Assembly (NCBI GenBank): GCA_034658655.1
Contig: JAYEFQ010000149.1
Coordinates: 1 to 31,018, forward strand
Reading direction: 5' to 3'
Length of the DNA stretch: 31,018 bases
Origin: JAQIBY01 sp034658655
GTDB taxonomy: Bacteria > Bacteroidota > Bacteroidia > Bacteroidales > ML635J-15
Every line of letters starts with the position of its first letter. The first letter of the stretch is position 1. The notes under the pieces were generated by a model, which had not been told where the DNA came from, searched no databases, and saw only the letters and a list, made by a program, of their open reading frames with translations. Shown here in pieces: positions 14,531 through 23,034 of the stretch. The position numbers and the translations under genes are program-made.

Positions 14531-15136
14531 AATATTACATTTTAGTTTGTTTGTCTTTTTGATGTGACAAATTGGAAAAGGTTTAAAGTGGAAAGAAAAA
14601 TAATTTCAGAACAACTGACCTTAAAAAGGTAAAAGCTTAGTTTACATAATCCCACAAAAAAAAACAATAGGATTTAAGACTGATACCAAAACAAATAGTA
14701 TCACTAAAAAATATAATATCTGATAATGTAAATCATTATATATAAGCATAATAAATCTCATTTGCTGAGAATTATTTTCCTGATATCATCCATATAGGGT
14801 TCATCCTAAATCCGTCTAAGTCAGTTGTCTTGAGGTTGGGGGCCCCGACATGCGTCGGGATTGCTTCGTGTTGCATTTTTCAGTTCGTAAACTACTGAAT
14901 AATGACACTCAGGGAATTTGATCCGCCGGGAGGCTGCCTGTCCGACTGCTGGTGGAGACAAGGGTTTGAGGTTTCAGTCGTTCCTACATCGAAATGACCA
15001 AAAATCTATTATATTGGGAAAGGACGATGACTCATTTGTTCATTCTAGCTTTGTCATCGCCCTTTTCTCTTCAAAATATACATAAAATGTCATATCAGTC
15101 CCTGACGAAGGAAGGGGAAAACGCCCCTAACACCTG
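14531..15136. other. Non-coding stretch carrying a dispersed repeat
   Basis: No gene is supported. 14531-14830 is AT-rich leader and spacer for the Spy-like gene. 14841-14972 is GC-richer and carries the 75-bp dispersed repeat followed by a GATCCGCCGGG block that also occurs near 23942. A weak hairpin, AGGGG/CCCCT near 15110-15127, lies beyond the 3' end of hcp without a clear T-run. Confidence 0.6.
14846..14920. repeat. Dispersed 75-bp repeat, copy 1
   Basis: It matches 24016-24090 at 71 of 75 positions in direct orientation; differences fall at 14888, 14894, 14900 and 14917. It contains CCGACATGCGTCGG, a hairpin with 5-bp arms. It is followed at about 14920 by a second shared block (GATCCGCCGGG, later ACAAGGGTTTGA). 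Confidence 0.9.
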
Positions 15137-16792
15137 TTACGCGTTCATGAACATTTCAATGTCACTTTCAACTTCTCCGATTGGAGCAATTCCAAAGTTT
15201 TCGACTAAAACATTAGCCACATTTGGCGATAAGAACGCCGGTAATGTTGGACCTAAATGAATATCTTTAACGCCGAGTGAAAGCAATGCAAGCAATACAA
15301 TAACTGCTTTTTGCTCGTACCATGCAATATTAAATTCAATCGGCAATTCGTTGATATCATTTAATTCAAATACTTCTTTTAATTTCAATGCGATAACCAC
15401 AAGCGAATAACTATCATTACATTGTCCTGCATCAAGTACACGTGGAATGCCTCCTATATCTCCAAGATTTAATTTGTTATAACGGAATTTTGCACAACCA
15501 GCAGTTAGAATAACAGTTTCCTTGGGAAGTTTTTCAGCAAATTCAGTATAATAGTTTCTTGTTTTATGACGACCATCACAACCTGCCATGACAAAGAATT
15601 TTTTAATTGCCCCTATTTTTACAGCATCAACAATTTTGTCAGCTAATTGTATAACCTGATTATGTGCAAATCCACCAACTATCTCACCTTTTTCAATTTC
15701 TACAGGTGCCTGACACGTTTTTGCTAATTCAATAATTTCAGAGAAATCTTTTCTTCCATCTTCTTTTCTATCCGGAATATGTTTTGAGCCAGGAAAACCT
15801 GATGATCCGGTTGTAAATACTTTATCTGCGTATTTAGCATCTTTTTTGGGAGGAACAATACAGTTTGTTGTGAAAAGAATTGGACCGTTAAATGTTTCAA
15901 ATTCTTCTTTTTGCTGCCACCATGCATTTCCATAATTACCAATAAAATGCGCATATTTTTTGAAAGCAGGATAATAATTAGCAGGCAACATTTCACTATG
16001 GGTATAAACATCAACACCCGTACCTTCAGTTTGGATTAGCAAGTCTTCCATATCTCTTAAATCATGACCACTGATAAGGATACCTGGTTTATCGCTAACG
16101 CCGATATTTACTTTTGTGATTTCCGGATTTCCATAAGTTGCTGTGTTTGCTTTATCAAGCAGTGCCATTCCGTCAACGCCATATTTTCCTGTCTCCAAAA
16201 CAAGTGCAACCAATTCGTCAACACTAAGACCATCGTCGGTTGTGGCGGCCAATGCTTTTTGCATAAAAGCATAAAGTTCATTATTTTCGTGTTTCAGGTT
16301 ATAAGCATGTTCAGTATAAGCAGCTAATCCTTTTAATCCATAGATTGTTAGTTCGCGCAAACTCCTGGCATCTTCGTTTTCAGTAGCCAATACGCCGATT
16401 GAACCGTTTTTGGCTTCAAATTCTTCTACGGTATCAGCTGTCCATGTGGCCGACTCGTGAATGTCTGACGGAATGGTTCCACCGGCTTTAACAAAGGCAT
16501 CTTTCAGCTCTTCACGAATTACCAGACCTTCCCGCACAGCTTCAATAAATCGGTCATCATCAAAGTTTGCATTTGTGATAGTCATAAATAAACCATCAAA
16601 AACAAATTTATTCGCTTTTTTATTTTCGATTCCAAATTCACGTGCTTTTGTCCCATAAATAGAAATCCCCTTTAAAACAAAAATCAACAAATCTTGCATA
16701 TTTGCAAGTTCTTCTGATTTTCCGCAGACACCTGCAATTGTACAACCAGTGTTTTTGGCTGTTTCTTGACATTGATAACAAAACATACTCAT
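15137..16792 (-). CDS. hcp: Hybrid-cluster protein (hydroxylamine / NO reductase), class I, 551 aa
   Basis: Hcp is a cytoplasmic iron-sulfur protein that reduces hydroxylamine in vitro and is thought to detoxify NO in vivo. The N-terminal cluster motif is C5-x2-C8-x8-C17-x5-C23, the spacing of class I enzymes from anaerobes. All hybrid-cluster ligands are visible: H243 (SGHDLRD), E267 (YTHSEM), C311 (TTNC), C405 (MAGCDGR, the persulfide position), C433 (TAGCAKFRY), C458 (DAGQCND), E493 and K495 (WYEQK). Length is normal. The start is ATG at 16792; Met3 is a minor alternative. No hcr reductase gene adjoins it. A Crp/Fnr-type dyad lies about 80 bp upstream, which suggests control by an HcpR-like regulator. 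Confidence 0.97.
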   Translation of the reverse strand: MSMFCYQCQETAKNTGCTIAGVCGKSEELANMQDLLIFVLKGISIYGTKAREFGIENKKANKFVFDGLFMTITNANFDDDRFIEAVREGLVIREELKDAFVKAGGTIPSDIHESATWTADTVEEFEAKNGSIGVLATENEDARSLRELTIYGLKGLAAYTEHAYNLKHENNELYAFMQKALAATTDDGLSVDELVALVLETGKYGVDGMALLDKANTATYGNPEITKVNIGVSDKPGILISGHDLRDMEDLLIQTEGTGVDVYTHSEMLPANYYPAFKKYAHFIGNYGNAWWQQKEEFETFNGPILFTTNCIVPPKKDAKYADKVFTTGSSGFPGSKHIPDRKEDGRKDFSEIIELAKTCQAPVEIEKGEIVGGFAHNQVIQLADKIVDAVKIGAIKKFFVMAGCDGRHKTRNYYTEFAEKLPKETVILTAGCAKFRYNKLNLGDIGGIPRVLDAGQCNDSYSLVVIALKLKEVFELNDINELPIEFNIAWYEQKAVIVLLALLSLGVKDIHLGPTLPAFLSPNVANVLVENFGIAPIGEVESDIEMFMNA

Positions 16793-16866
16793 AATTATTC
16801 AATTTTAAATATTAACACTATATTTTTATTATTACTGCAATATTAAAGCATTCGAATATCTAATTC

Positions 16867-16882
16867 TGTTACATAGGAAACA
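16867..16882. promoter_or_regulatory. Crp/Fnr-type dyad upstream of hcp
   Basis: TGTTACATAGGAAACA is an imperfect 16-bp palindrome with arms TGTT/AACA and further matching positions inside (12 of 16 identical to its reverse complement). It lies about 80 bp before the hcp start. Crp/Fnr regulators such as HcpR control hcp in many anaerobes. The rest of 16793-17072 shows no gene and no perfect promoter. Confidence 0.4.
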
Positions 16883-17072
16883 TTTGGCCTACATTATTTA
16901 TACATTTACTTCAGATCATCTGTTTCGTTGCAAAAGCCTTGAAATAGAACACTATATCATCGGCTTACGGCGACTCACATCTGACCTAAATTAAAAACAT
17001 GAATGATACAGGTTTGGGAGGTTTGTTTTTAAGAAAAAATGAGATATCCTGAAAAACATCACAATTAACCCC

Positions 17073-17107
17073 AAAAAAAAAGCAGGAACTTTTTCATTCC
17101 TGCTTTT
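17073..17107 (-). terminator. Terminator of the receptor / T9SS-cargo operon
   Basis: The arms AAAAGCAGGAA (17078-17088) and TTCCTGCTTTT (17097-17107) form a perfect 11-bp stem with an 8-nt loop. On the minus strand a run of T follows the stem. It lies 20 bp after the 300-aa gene. Confidence 0.88.
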
Positions 17108-17126
17108 CAATATTTTGACGATTGAG

Positions 17127-18029
17127 CTAGTCAATCATAATTCTGCGAGTAGCAGTTTCACCTTTCACAGTTTTAATGCGAAGAATGTAAACGCCATTGT
17201 TAAGCATATTAAGATTCATAGAAACTTGAGTAGAATTCAATTCTGCCTCAGAATAAACAGCTTGTCCAATCATGTTGAATATAGTCACTGATTTCAAACG
17301 ACTATCAGCATTCAAATATACATTTCCATTGCTCACTGGGTTAGGATATACGTCCAAACCTGAGATGTTATTGTTTGCAATACTTGCAAAACCTTTTACA
17401 AAATCATCAGCATCACGAGGGAGAATTTTGTATGTGTCGTAAGAATAATCAACAATACCGGTCAATTGATAAGTTGAATCAGGATAAGGAGTCATATCGT
17501 TCCAATAGCTGTACAATTTATCATCAACACGGCAAGCACCTGAGCCATCGTCAACAAGAATTTCACCATAACCTAAAGTAGTATCAGTAACAACAGCATT
17601 TGAAACGCTTACTAAAACACCTTCATATTGTTCTTCTGACACGTTAACAGTTGACAAACTAATAGGAGTTGGAACAGCACTTCCTGTAGAAACTACAGTT
17701 GCATTAACAACATCTGTAATTTCAGTTTTTTCGTAATACTCAGAAACTTTACCTACGATTTCAATTTCATCACCAAGATTTAGACCTGCATTAAAGTCAG
17801 CATCATTATAATAAACATAAACACCAGTCCATGGTCCATCTCCATCTTGGAGGAAAAACCCGTAGTCTCTAATTAATGATGTAACTTGTCCAGATGTAAT
17901 TACAAGTTCATTTTCATATGGAGAAGCATTAACTTGTCCTTGAATTTCGTAAATAGTTGCAGGAGTCTGCGCGCTCAGGCTAAGAGCGAATAACATAGCC
18001 ATACTAAGTAAAATTGTTTTCATTTTCAT
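17127..18029 (-). CDS. T9SS-exported protein with OB-fold-like domains, 300 aa
   Basis: A signal peptide (1-21, ending SLSAQ) is followed by two similar beta-rich halves (about 26-115 and 120-212). Motifs such as ITSGQVTSL, GFFLQDGDGPWTGVYVY and GDEIEIVGKV, and in the second half DDGSGACRVDD and YQLTGIVDY, match the OB-fold domain found before ExeM-type nucleases and in DUF5689-like proteins. No nuclease domain is present. Residues 222-300 are a type IX sorting tail starting LDVYPNP (225-231) and ending ATRRIMID. It should therefore be exported across the outer membrane and anchored or released. It starts 13 bp after the receptor gene and is followed by a strong terminator, so the two form one operon. 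The ligand is unknown. Confidence 0.82.
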   Translation of the reverse strand: MKMKTILLSMAMLFALSLSAQTPATIYEIQGQVNASPYENELVITSGQVTSLIRDYGFFLQDGDGPWTGVYVYYNDADFNAGLNLGDEIEIVGKVSEYYEKTEITDVVNATVVSTGSAVPTPISLSTVNVSEEQYEGVLVSVSNAVVTDTTLGYGEILVDDGSGACRVDDKLYSYWNDMTPYPDSTYQLTGIVDYSYDTYKILPRDADDFVKGFASIANNNISGLDVYPNPVSNGNVYLNADSRLKSVTIFNMIGQAVYSEAELNSTQVSMNLNMLNNGVYILRIKTVKGETATRRIMID

Positions 18030-18042
18030 TATATTTTAGTTA

Positions 18043-20928
18043 TCAAAAAGTTACTTTCAAAGATGCATTATATCGTCTTCCCATGCCAAAAAAGACAGAT
18101 GCTGATTTGGCATCAAAATCGTCATAATAATATTTATTATATGTGTCATTATTTGTCGCATCAGAAATATATATTCCATCCAATGCATTAAGAACTCCAA
18201 GACTAAATTTCACATACATTTTTCCAACTTTACGTCCGTAACCCGCATGAAAGTCAAGCAGTCCAAAATTAGGCAATTCCCATGATTGTCTAGGCATACC
18301 ATCTTCATCAAAATTTGCTGGTTTCTTTATAGGGTCAAGATCTAGTGGATTAAAATCAGCAAAATGTCTCATAAAATAGCGGTATGTCGCTTTAAGATAC
18401 ATATTTTTTATAGGTTCAAACCTTAAGCTTCCTGCAAATTGTGTTTGTGCAGCATCACCCACCATAATGTCTTCTGCATTATAATAAATAGTTTCTACAT
18501 ATTGTTGGTCTTTATCGTACACATCCACAGAGTCTTCAGAAGCCCAACGCCAATCTCCGAATGAAGCTAAACCTTGCAGTTCGAGTTTATCAGAAAATTT
18601 ATAAACAAAATCAAATTCAACACCTTGGTGAATAGCATCCATCCCATTAATATTTACGTAATAGATTTGCACTAAATCAGTGATTGGATCACGATATTCA
18701 TATGAGAATCCGGATGATGGTTTATTCTCCCAGACAGTATAATATCCATTCAATTTAGCCGAAAAAGAAGGACTCAGATATGCAACGCCAAGTTCAGCAG
18801 CTTTCACTCCTTCATTTTCAATTGACTCATAAAGGTTATTGTCGTAATCATAAATGTTATTAAAACGTGGCGCATTACTCATATACCCCAAATTTGTAAA
18901 CGCATTGAGGTGCTCATTAATATTAAAGTTATATCCAGCTTTTGCTGTAAAACCAGGTAACCAATACCAATCAGTTTCAGCATAACGAGCATTATCAGAA
19001 TTCATTGTATAAGCTTCTCCATTATAAACAAGTGTATCAGGGGCACCTATCGCATCAGCCAAACCATCAAATGAATATCCAACGGCCTGACGCATAATCG
19101 TGTCGTCAAAAACAAGGTCCTTCCTTTTGAAGTAATCGATACGTTTATAACCAGAGTATGAACCTGTAAGATTAACAAACATAGTTGAGCGTCCGGTGTT
19201 GTATTTTAATTGTGAAAAAACGCCACCCCAATTTACAAGTCCATCGTTATGATAACCAACAACATCACCTTCAGATAAAAACTTTGAGGTATTGGTTCTA
19301 TCGGTTGTTTCAATTGCATAATCACCACCGAGCAAATCTTCAATTTGATTATAATGAGCCCCACGATAAGATCTCAAATCTATACCGGTAGAGATTTCAA
19401 GTTTTTCAGAAATGGTGTAATTCACTGTTGATAATAACCCATACCAAAAATGTTCATTTTTAGATGCTCTCAAATAATTATTTGCTTGATATCCATCAGG
19501 AAATCCATCAAGAAAATCGCCCCAACGAGTTACACGATTCATATCGTAAATACGTTGAAAATCCATTTGTCCATCTTCATCAAAAGCAACACCAGACTGA
19601 GAATCCAGCCCAGTACCGCCCCCTTTACCAATGGATAGGTACGCAATATTTGATATATATAACTTGTCATTGACAATCCAAAAGTCACGAAGAGTGAACA
19701 TTGGTTTGTGATAGTAATTCACTTTTTCAGAAAGCATTTCATTTTTCCCTTGCACAGTATCACCATTACCATCAATTGTCCAGCGTTGAAGATTTCCCCA
19801 GAAAGGATTATATCTCAAGCCATTATTCATGCCTTCACGAGGCACCGTATCACCGATATCGGTTACATAATAATCTGTATTCATTCCTAGGCTTTCAGCA
19901 TATTCTGAGTTATACCGGTCAATTTCTCGTTTATACTTACGTTGAGCATGTTCCTGTGGCGCACCCATTGCATCAAGAGAGATGAGGTGCTTTCCTACTC
20001 TTTTTTGCACTTTAAAATAATAGAAACCTGCTCTAGACCAGGTTTGATCTACCCAGCCATCGCGTTGTTTATATGAAGCAGCAGTTGTAAAACCCCAACC
20101 GTTTCCAAGTTTCCCTGAGTTATACATAAGTGATGTTCTGAGGTACATATCAGAACCAATTTCTTGTCGAACAGAGGCAGATTGGCGATTATCAATTCCT
20201 TTGGTAATGATATTCATCGTACCTCCAACTGATGGAAGTGCCAATTTTGAGGCTGATAAACCTCTCTGAATCTGTACGTTTCTAGTTACATTATCCAAAC
20301 CAAACCAATTTGACCAATACACCCAGCCGTTCTCCATATCGTTTACAGGCACTCCATCGATCATAATGGCGATATTACGTTGTGAAAAACCACGGATAGT
20401 AATTCGAGCATCACCATCTCCACCACCTTGCTGAGTCGCATAAGCTCCTGGAGTCGTATTAAGTAGCATAGGTAAATCTTGTTGACCTAACTCTTCTTCA
20501 ATTTTTTGTGGTTTGATAGATGAAAAAGCCACAGGAGTTTCACGGAATTTAGCGATATCTGCAACGACAGTTACCTCGTCCAAAACAACAGGAGTCAAAC
20601 TCGCGTTTACGCGTATATTTTCATCAACAACATTTACTTGCTTAGTAATTGACTGATATCCAACAAAAGAAAATGTCATTTCATAATTCCCGGCAGGAAC
20701 ATCCATAGAATACTCACCATCAAAACCTGTCGCTGCGCCAGAGCCATTATCTAACATAACATTTGTACCAAATAAAGGTGTATTCAACTCAGTATCTGTT
20801 ACCGTTCCAAAAATCCGATATTCTTGTGCAACAGCTGTTGACACAACACTCATTATCAGAACAATAATTAAAGAAGAGTGAAAATTTCTCATCTGCAAAA
20901 ACTTAGTTAATTTCCTCAATTTATTCAT
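18043..20928 (-). CDS. TonB-dependent receptor, 961 aa
   Basis: This outer-membrane receptor would import a ligand using TonB energy. It has a signal peptide (core LIIVLIMSVVSTAVAQ), a carboxypeptidase-regulatory-like domain (about 36-115, with GTVTDTELNTPLFGTNVML), a plug domain (about 130-250, with TPGAYATQQGGGDGDARITI and RGFSQRNIAIMIDGVPVND), and a beta-barrel ending in Phe. The plug resembles siderophore and vitamin receptors more than SusC, and no SusD follows. Instead a T9SS-exported OB-fold protein gene follows after 13 bp. The start could be Met13 (20892, MRNFHSSL): a -7-like box CACTTTTG lies at 20941-20948 on the minus strand and would leave almost no leader before the first ATG. 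Two palindromic sites lie upstream, between it and tetR. Confidence 0.9.
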   Translation of the reverse strand: MNKLRKLTKFLQMRNFHSSLIIVLIMSVVSTAVAQEYRIFGTVTDTELNTPLFGTNVMLDNGSGAATGFDGEYSMDVPAGNYEMTFSFVGYQSITKQVNVVDENIRVNASLTPVVLDEVTVVADIAKFRETPVAFSSIKPQKIEEELGQQDLPMLLNTTPGAYATQQGGGDGDARITIRGFSQRNIAIMIDGVPVNDMENGWVYWSNWFGLDNVTRNVQIQRGLSASKLALPSVGGTMNIITKGIDNRQSASVRQEIGSDMYLRTSLMYNSGKLGNGWGFTTAASYKQRDGWVDQTWSRAGFYYFKVQKRVGKHLISLDAMGAPQEHAQRKYKREIDRYNSEYAESLGMNTDYYVTDIGDTVPREGMNNGLRYNPFWGNLQRWTIDGNGDTVQGKNEMLSEKVNYYHKPMFTLRDFWIVNDKLYISNIAYLSIGKGGGTGLDSQSGVAFDEDGQMDFQRIYDMNRVTRWGDFLDGFPDGYQANNYLRASKNEHFWYGLLSTVNYTISEKLEISTGIDLRSYRGAHYNQIEDLLGGDYAIETTDRTNTSKFLSEGDVVGYHNDGLVNWGGVFSQLKYNTGRSTMFVNLTGSYSGYKRIDYFKRKDLVFDDTIMRQAVGYSFDGLADAIGAPDTLVYNGEAYTMNSDNARYAETDWYWLPGFTAKAGYNFNINEHLNAFTNLGYMSNAPRFNNIYDYDNNLYESIENEGVKAAELGVAYLSPSFSAKLNGYYTVWENKPSSGFSYEYRDPITDLVQIYYVNINGMDAIHQGVEFDFVYKFSDKLELQGLASFGDWRWASEDSVDVYDKDQQYVETIYYNAEDIMVGDAAQTQFAGSLRFEPIKNMYLKATYRYFMRHFADFNPLDLDPIKKPANFDEDGMPRQSWELPNFGLLDFHAGYGRKVGKMYVKFSLGVLNALDGIYISDATNNDTYNKYYYDDFDAKSASVFFGMGRRYNASLKVTF

Positions 20929-20969
20929 CTTTTCTCAGTACAAAAGTGCGAATTATTTTTCAATACAAT

Positions 20970-21015
20970 TTGTAAACTTACAAGATTAATGTACATAATA
21001 CATCGGCAATGTACA
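20970..21015. promoter_or_regulatory. Operator-like sites between the receptor and tetR genes
   Basis: TTGTAA-AC-TTACAA (20970-20983) is a perfect-armed dyad. AATGTACA, itself containing the palindrome TGTACA, is repeated at 20988-20995 and 21008-21015, exactly 20 bp apart, about two helical turns. These lie upstream of the receptor's weak -7 box and could bind an activator or repressor of the receptor operon. Confidence 0.4.
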
Positions 21016-21065
21016 CAATTTTTTAACTAAAACGTTACAATTTATCAATATTCTGCTTTAATTTT

Positions 21066-21097
21066 TTTGCATTTCTCATTTATCTTATTTATCTTTG
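21066..21097 (+). promoter_or_regulatory. Promoter of the tetR-efflux operon
   Basis: TTTG (21066-21069), a 20-bp spacer and TATCTTTG (21090-21097) match the Bacteroidetes consensus fully. The predicted start is near 21104, about 25 nt before the tetR ATG. Confidence 0.75.
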
Positions 21098-21124
21098 ACC
21101 AATTAGTTAAACTTAATAGTCAAA
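21094..21124 (+). promoter_or_regulatory. TetR operator (31-bp dyad) overlapping the promoter
   Basis: TTTGAC (21094-21099) mirrors GTCAAA (21119-21124). AGTT (21105-21108 with 21105 A) mirrors AACT (21110-21113), and two further isolated pairs match. Twelve of 15 symmetric pairs around A21109 agree. The dyad starts inside the -7 box and ends 4 bp before the ATG, a position where a bound repressor would block initiation. Confidence 0.6.
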
Positions 21125-21128
21125 CCTT

Positions 21129-21752
21129 ATGGTTAAAACAAATAAACATCTGGAAAATTCGGAGGAAACTATTCTAAAAGCAGCTTCAGAAATCTTTATT
21201 GAAAAGGGATTTGATGGAGCTCGCATGCAAGAAATTGCAGACAAGGCAGGTCTGAACAAAGCCCTCCTACATTATTATTATCGCTCAAAAGACAAACTAT
21301 TTCGTGCGGTATTCAACAAAGTCTTTCAGCAGCTAATGGACGGACTCGTTTCTGTCTTTGAAGAAAACATGTCTGTTTTTGAAACTATCCGCATCTTTTT
21401 CAAAGAACATCAAAAAGTTCTCATTACATATCGACATTTACCTGTATTTATTCTAAATGAGTTGCAACGTGACCCCAATATTGTAGTGGACATGTTTGAC
21501 ACAAACCGTCTGGAAAAAATCAGAAGTATATTTCTGCAACACATTGAAAAGGAAAAGCAAGCGGGCATAATCCGTCAGTCCATACAGCCGATGGAAGTTT
21601 TCATCAACATCTTAAGTTTGAGCATTTTCCCCTATGCAGCGAAACCACTAATTACCAGATTTATTGGCATAAATGAATCTACATTTTATGACATGATGGA
21701 AGCCAGGAAAGATGGACTTGCAGATTTTGTTATTCAATCCATTAAAGCGTAA
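21129..21752 (+). CDS. TetR-family transcriptional regulator, 207 aa
   Basis: The N-terminal helix-turn-helix is clear: AASEIFIEKGFDGARMQEIA (about 20-39) followed by DKAGLNKALLHYYYRSKDKLF (about 40-60). The C-terminal helical domain (65-207) would bind an inducer. It is the first gene of the efflux operon and the tolC-like gene starts 4 bp after its stop. E. coli places a TetR member, CecR, in front of the related ybhGFSR efflux genes, so the arrangement is conserved across phyla. The dyad over its own promoter predicts autorepression and hence control of all seven genes. The inducer is unknown; a drug or membrane-active compound is a reasonable inference. Confidence 0.9.
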   Translation: MVKTNKHLENSEETILKAASEIFIEKGFDGARMQEIADKAGLNKALLHYYYRSKDKLFRAVFNKVFQQLMDGLVSVFEENMSVFETIRIFFKEHQKVLITYRHLPVFILNELQRDPNIVVDMFDTNRLEKIRSIFLQHIEKEKQAGIIRQSIQPMEVFINILSLSIFPYAAKPLITRFIGINESTFYDMMEARKDGLADFVIQSIKA

Positions 21753-21756
21753 CACA

Positions 21757-23034
21757 ATGAAAAAAGGACTTATCATATGCATATTGAGTTTGATGTTTAT
21801 TTCCCTTAAAGGACAGGAACTCATCAGCATTGACAGTTGTTACCACCGCCTAGAACGTAACTATCCTGAAATGCAAAATCTACAGCTCATTTCAGATGCA
21901 GTAGAAATTCAGCATCAATTACTCAAAACAAATTATTTACCAAAGCTTCGATTAGGAGCACAAGCTACCTGGCAATCTGAAGTAACTCAATTAAACATTG
22001 ATAATCCCATGTTTCAATTTGAGACTCCGGAAATATCCAAAGATCAGTATAAAGCCTATGCTGAAATCACACAAACCATTTGGGATGGCGGCATGACATC
22101 CGTTTCTAAAGCCATTGAAAAGCTATCAGGAGAAATTGAACATCAAGAAATCAAATTGAGTGTCAATCAAGTGAGACAACAAATCAACGAGCTGTATTTT
22201 ACTATACTTCTACTGCAGGAACAATATAATATTTTGGAATACAACAAAGCAAGCATCAATAAAAAATACAATGAAATACTAGTTGCTGTTGAAAACGAGA
22301 TGGCGCTTTCTGCAGACAGTAAAGAATTGGAAGTTGCCATATTGGATATCCGTCAAGAAATTATAAAAACGGAATCAGCGCGTAAAACCTGCATTGTAAT
22401 GATGGAGATCCTTACCGGAGAGCCCATTCCTGAATTGGCAAATTTTCTTTTTCCGGGCAGAGGCATTCAAATAGATACTGTTATCAATCGTCCTGAGTTA
22501 AACATTATGGATCTACAAAAACAGCAAATCCTGCAGCAAAAACAACAAGCAAGCGCAGTGAAACATCCAATGGTTTCAGCTTTTGCGCAAGGCGGATATG
22601 GCCGTCCGGGATTGAATATGCTTAGCAACGATTTTGATGCTTATGCGATTGTGGGAGTTCGCTTATCATGGAACATTTGGGAGTGGAATACACTCAAAAA
22701 ACAACATGCCATTGCGGATATTAATCTGCAAAAAATTGACAATAAAAAACAAGCCTTTGTCAATAACATCAATGCTCAGGCTGAATCCTATTTACAAGAA
22801 ATAAAAACCCAAAACGATTTGATATCTCAAGATAAAGAAATCATTGAGCTTCGTGAGGAAATTCAAGCAAGTAAAGAAGCTCAGTTCAATGAAGGAAACC
22901 TTCCTGTATCAGACTATTTGGAGGCACTTCATAAATCATCCATCGCCAAAGTGCAGTTGGAAATTCATGAAATTAATAAAGCAAAAGCAATCATAAAACA
23001 TTTAACACTCACCGGAAAAATCGAAAACAAATGA
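21757..23034 (+). CDS. TolC-family outer-membrane efflux protein, 425 aa
   Basis: The protein should form the outer-membrane and periplasmic channel of the exporter. A signal peptide (1-20, core LIICILSLMFISLKG) is followed by two outer-membrane-efflux repeats dominated by long helices (for example 125-230 and 325-420) with short beta segments such as RLGAQATWQSE and AIVGVRLSWNIWEW. I start at ATG 21757, 4 nt after the tetR stop; an upstream ATG at 21712 overlaps tetR and lacks a signal peptide at its N terminus. Its stop overlaps the next start by 4 bp (ATGA), which suggests translational coupling to the adaptor gene. In E. coli the related operon lacks its own tolC, so this one is self-contained. 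Confidence 0.9.
   Translation: MKKGLIICILSLMFISLKGQELISIDSCYHRLERNYPEMQNLQLISDAVEIQHQLLKTNYLPKLRLGAQATWQSEVTQLNIDNPMFQFETPEISKDQYKAYAEITQTIWDGGMTSVSKAIEKLSGEIEHQEIKLSVNQVRQQINELYFTILLLQEQYNILEYNKASINKKYNEILVAVENEMALSADSKELEVAILDIRQEIIKTESARKTCIVMMEILTGEPIPELANFLFPGRGIQIDTVINRPELNIMDLQKQQILQQKQQASAVKHPMVSAFAQGGYGRPGLNMLSNDFDAYAIVGVRLSWNIWEWNTLKKQHAIADINLQKIDNKKQAFVNNINAQAESYLQEIKTQNDLISQDKEIIELREEIQASKEAQFNEGNLPVSDYLEALHKSSIAKVQLEIHEINKAKAIIKHLTLTGKIENK

Noticed and set aside
15107..15130. Terminator for hcp from the AGGGG/CCCCT hairpin
   Set aside because: The stem is only 5 bp and no T-run follows on the minus strand.
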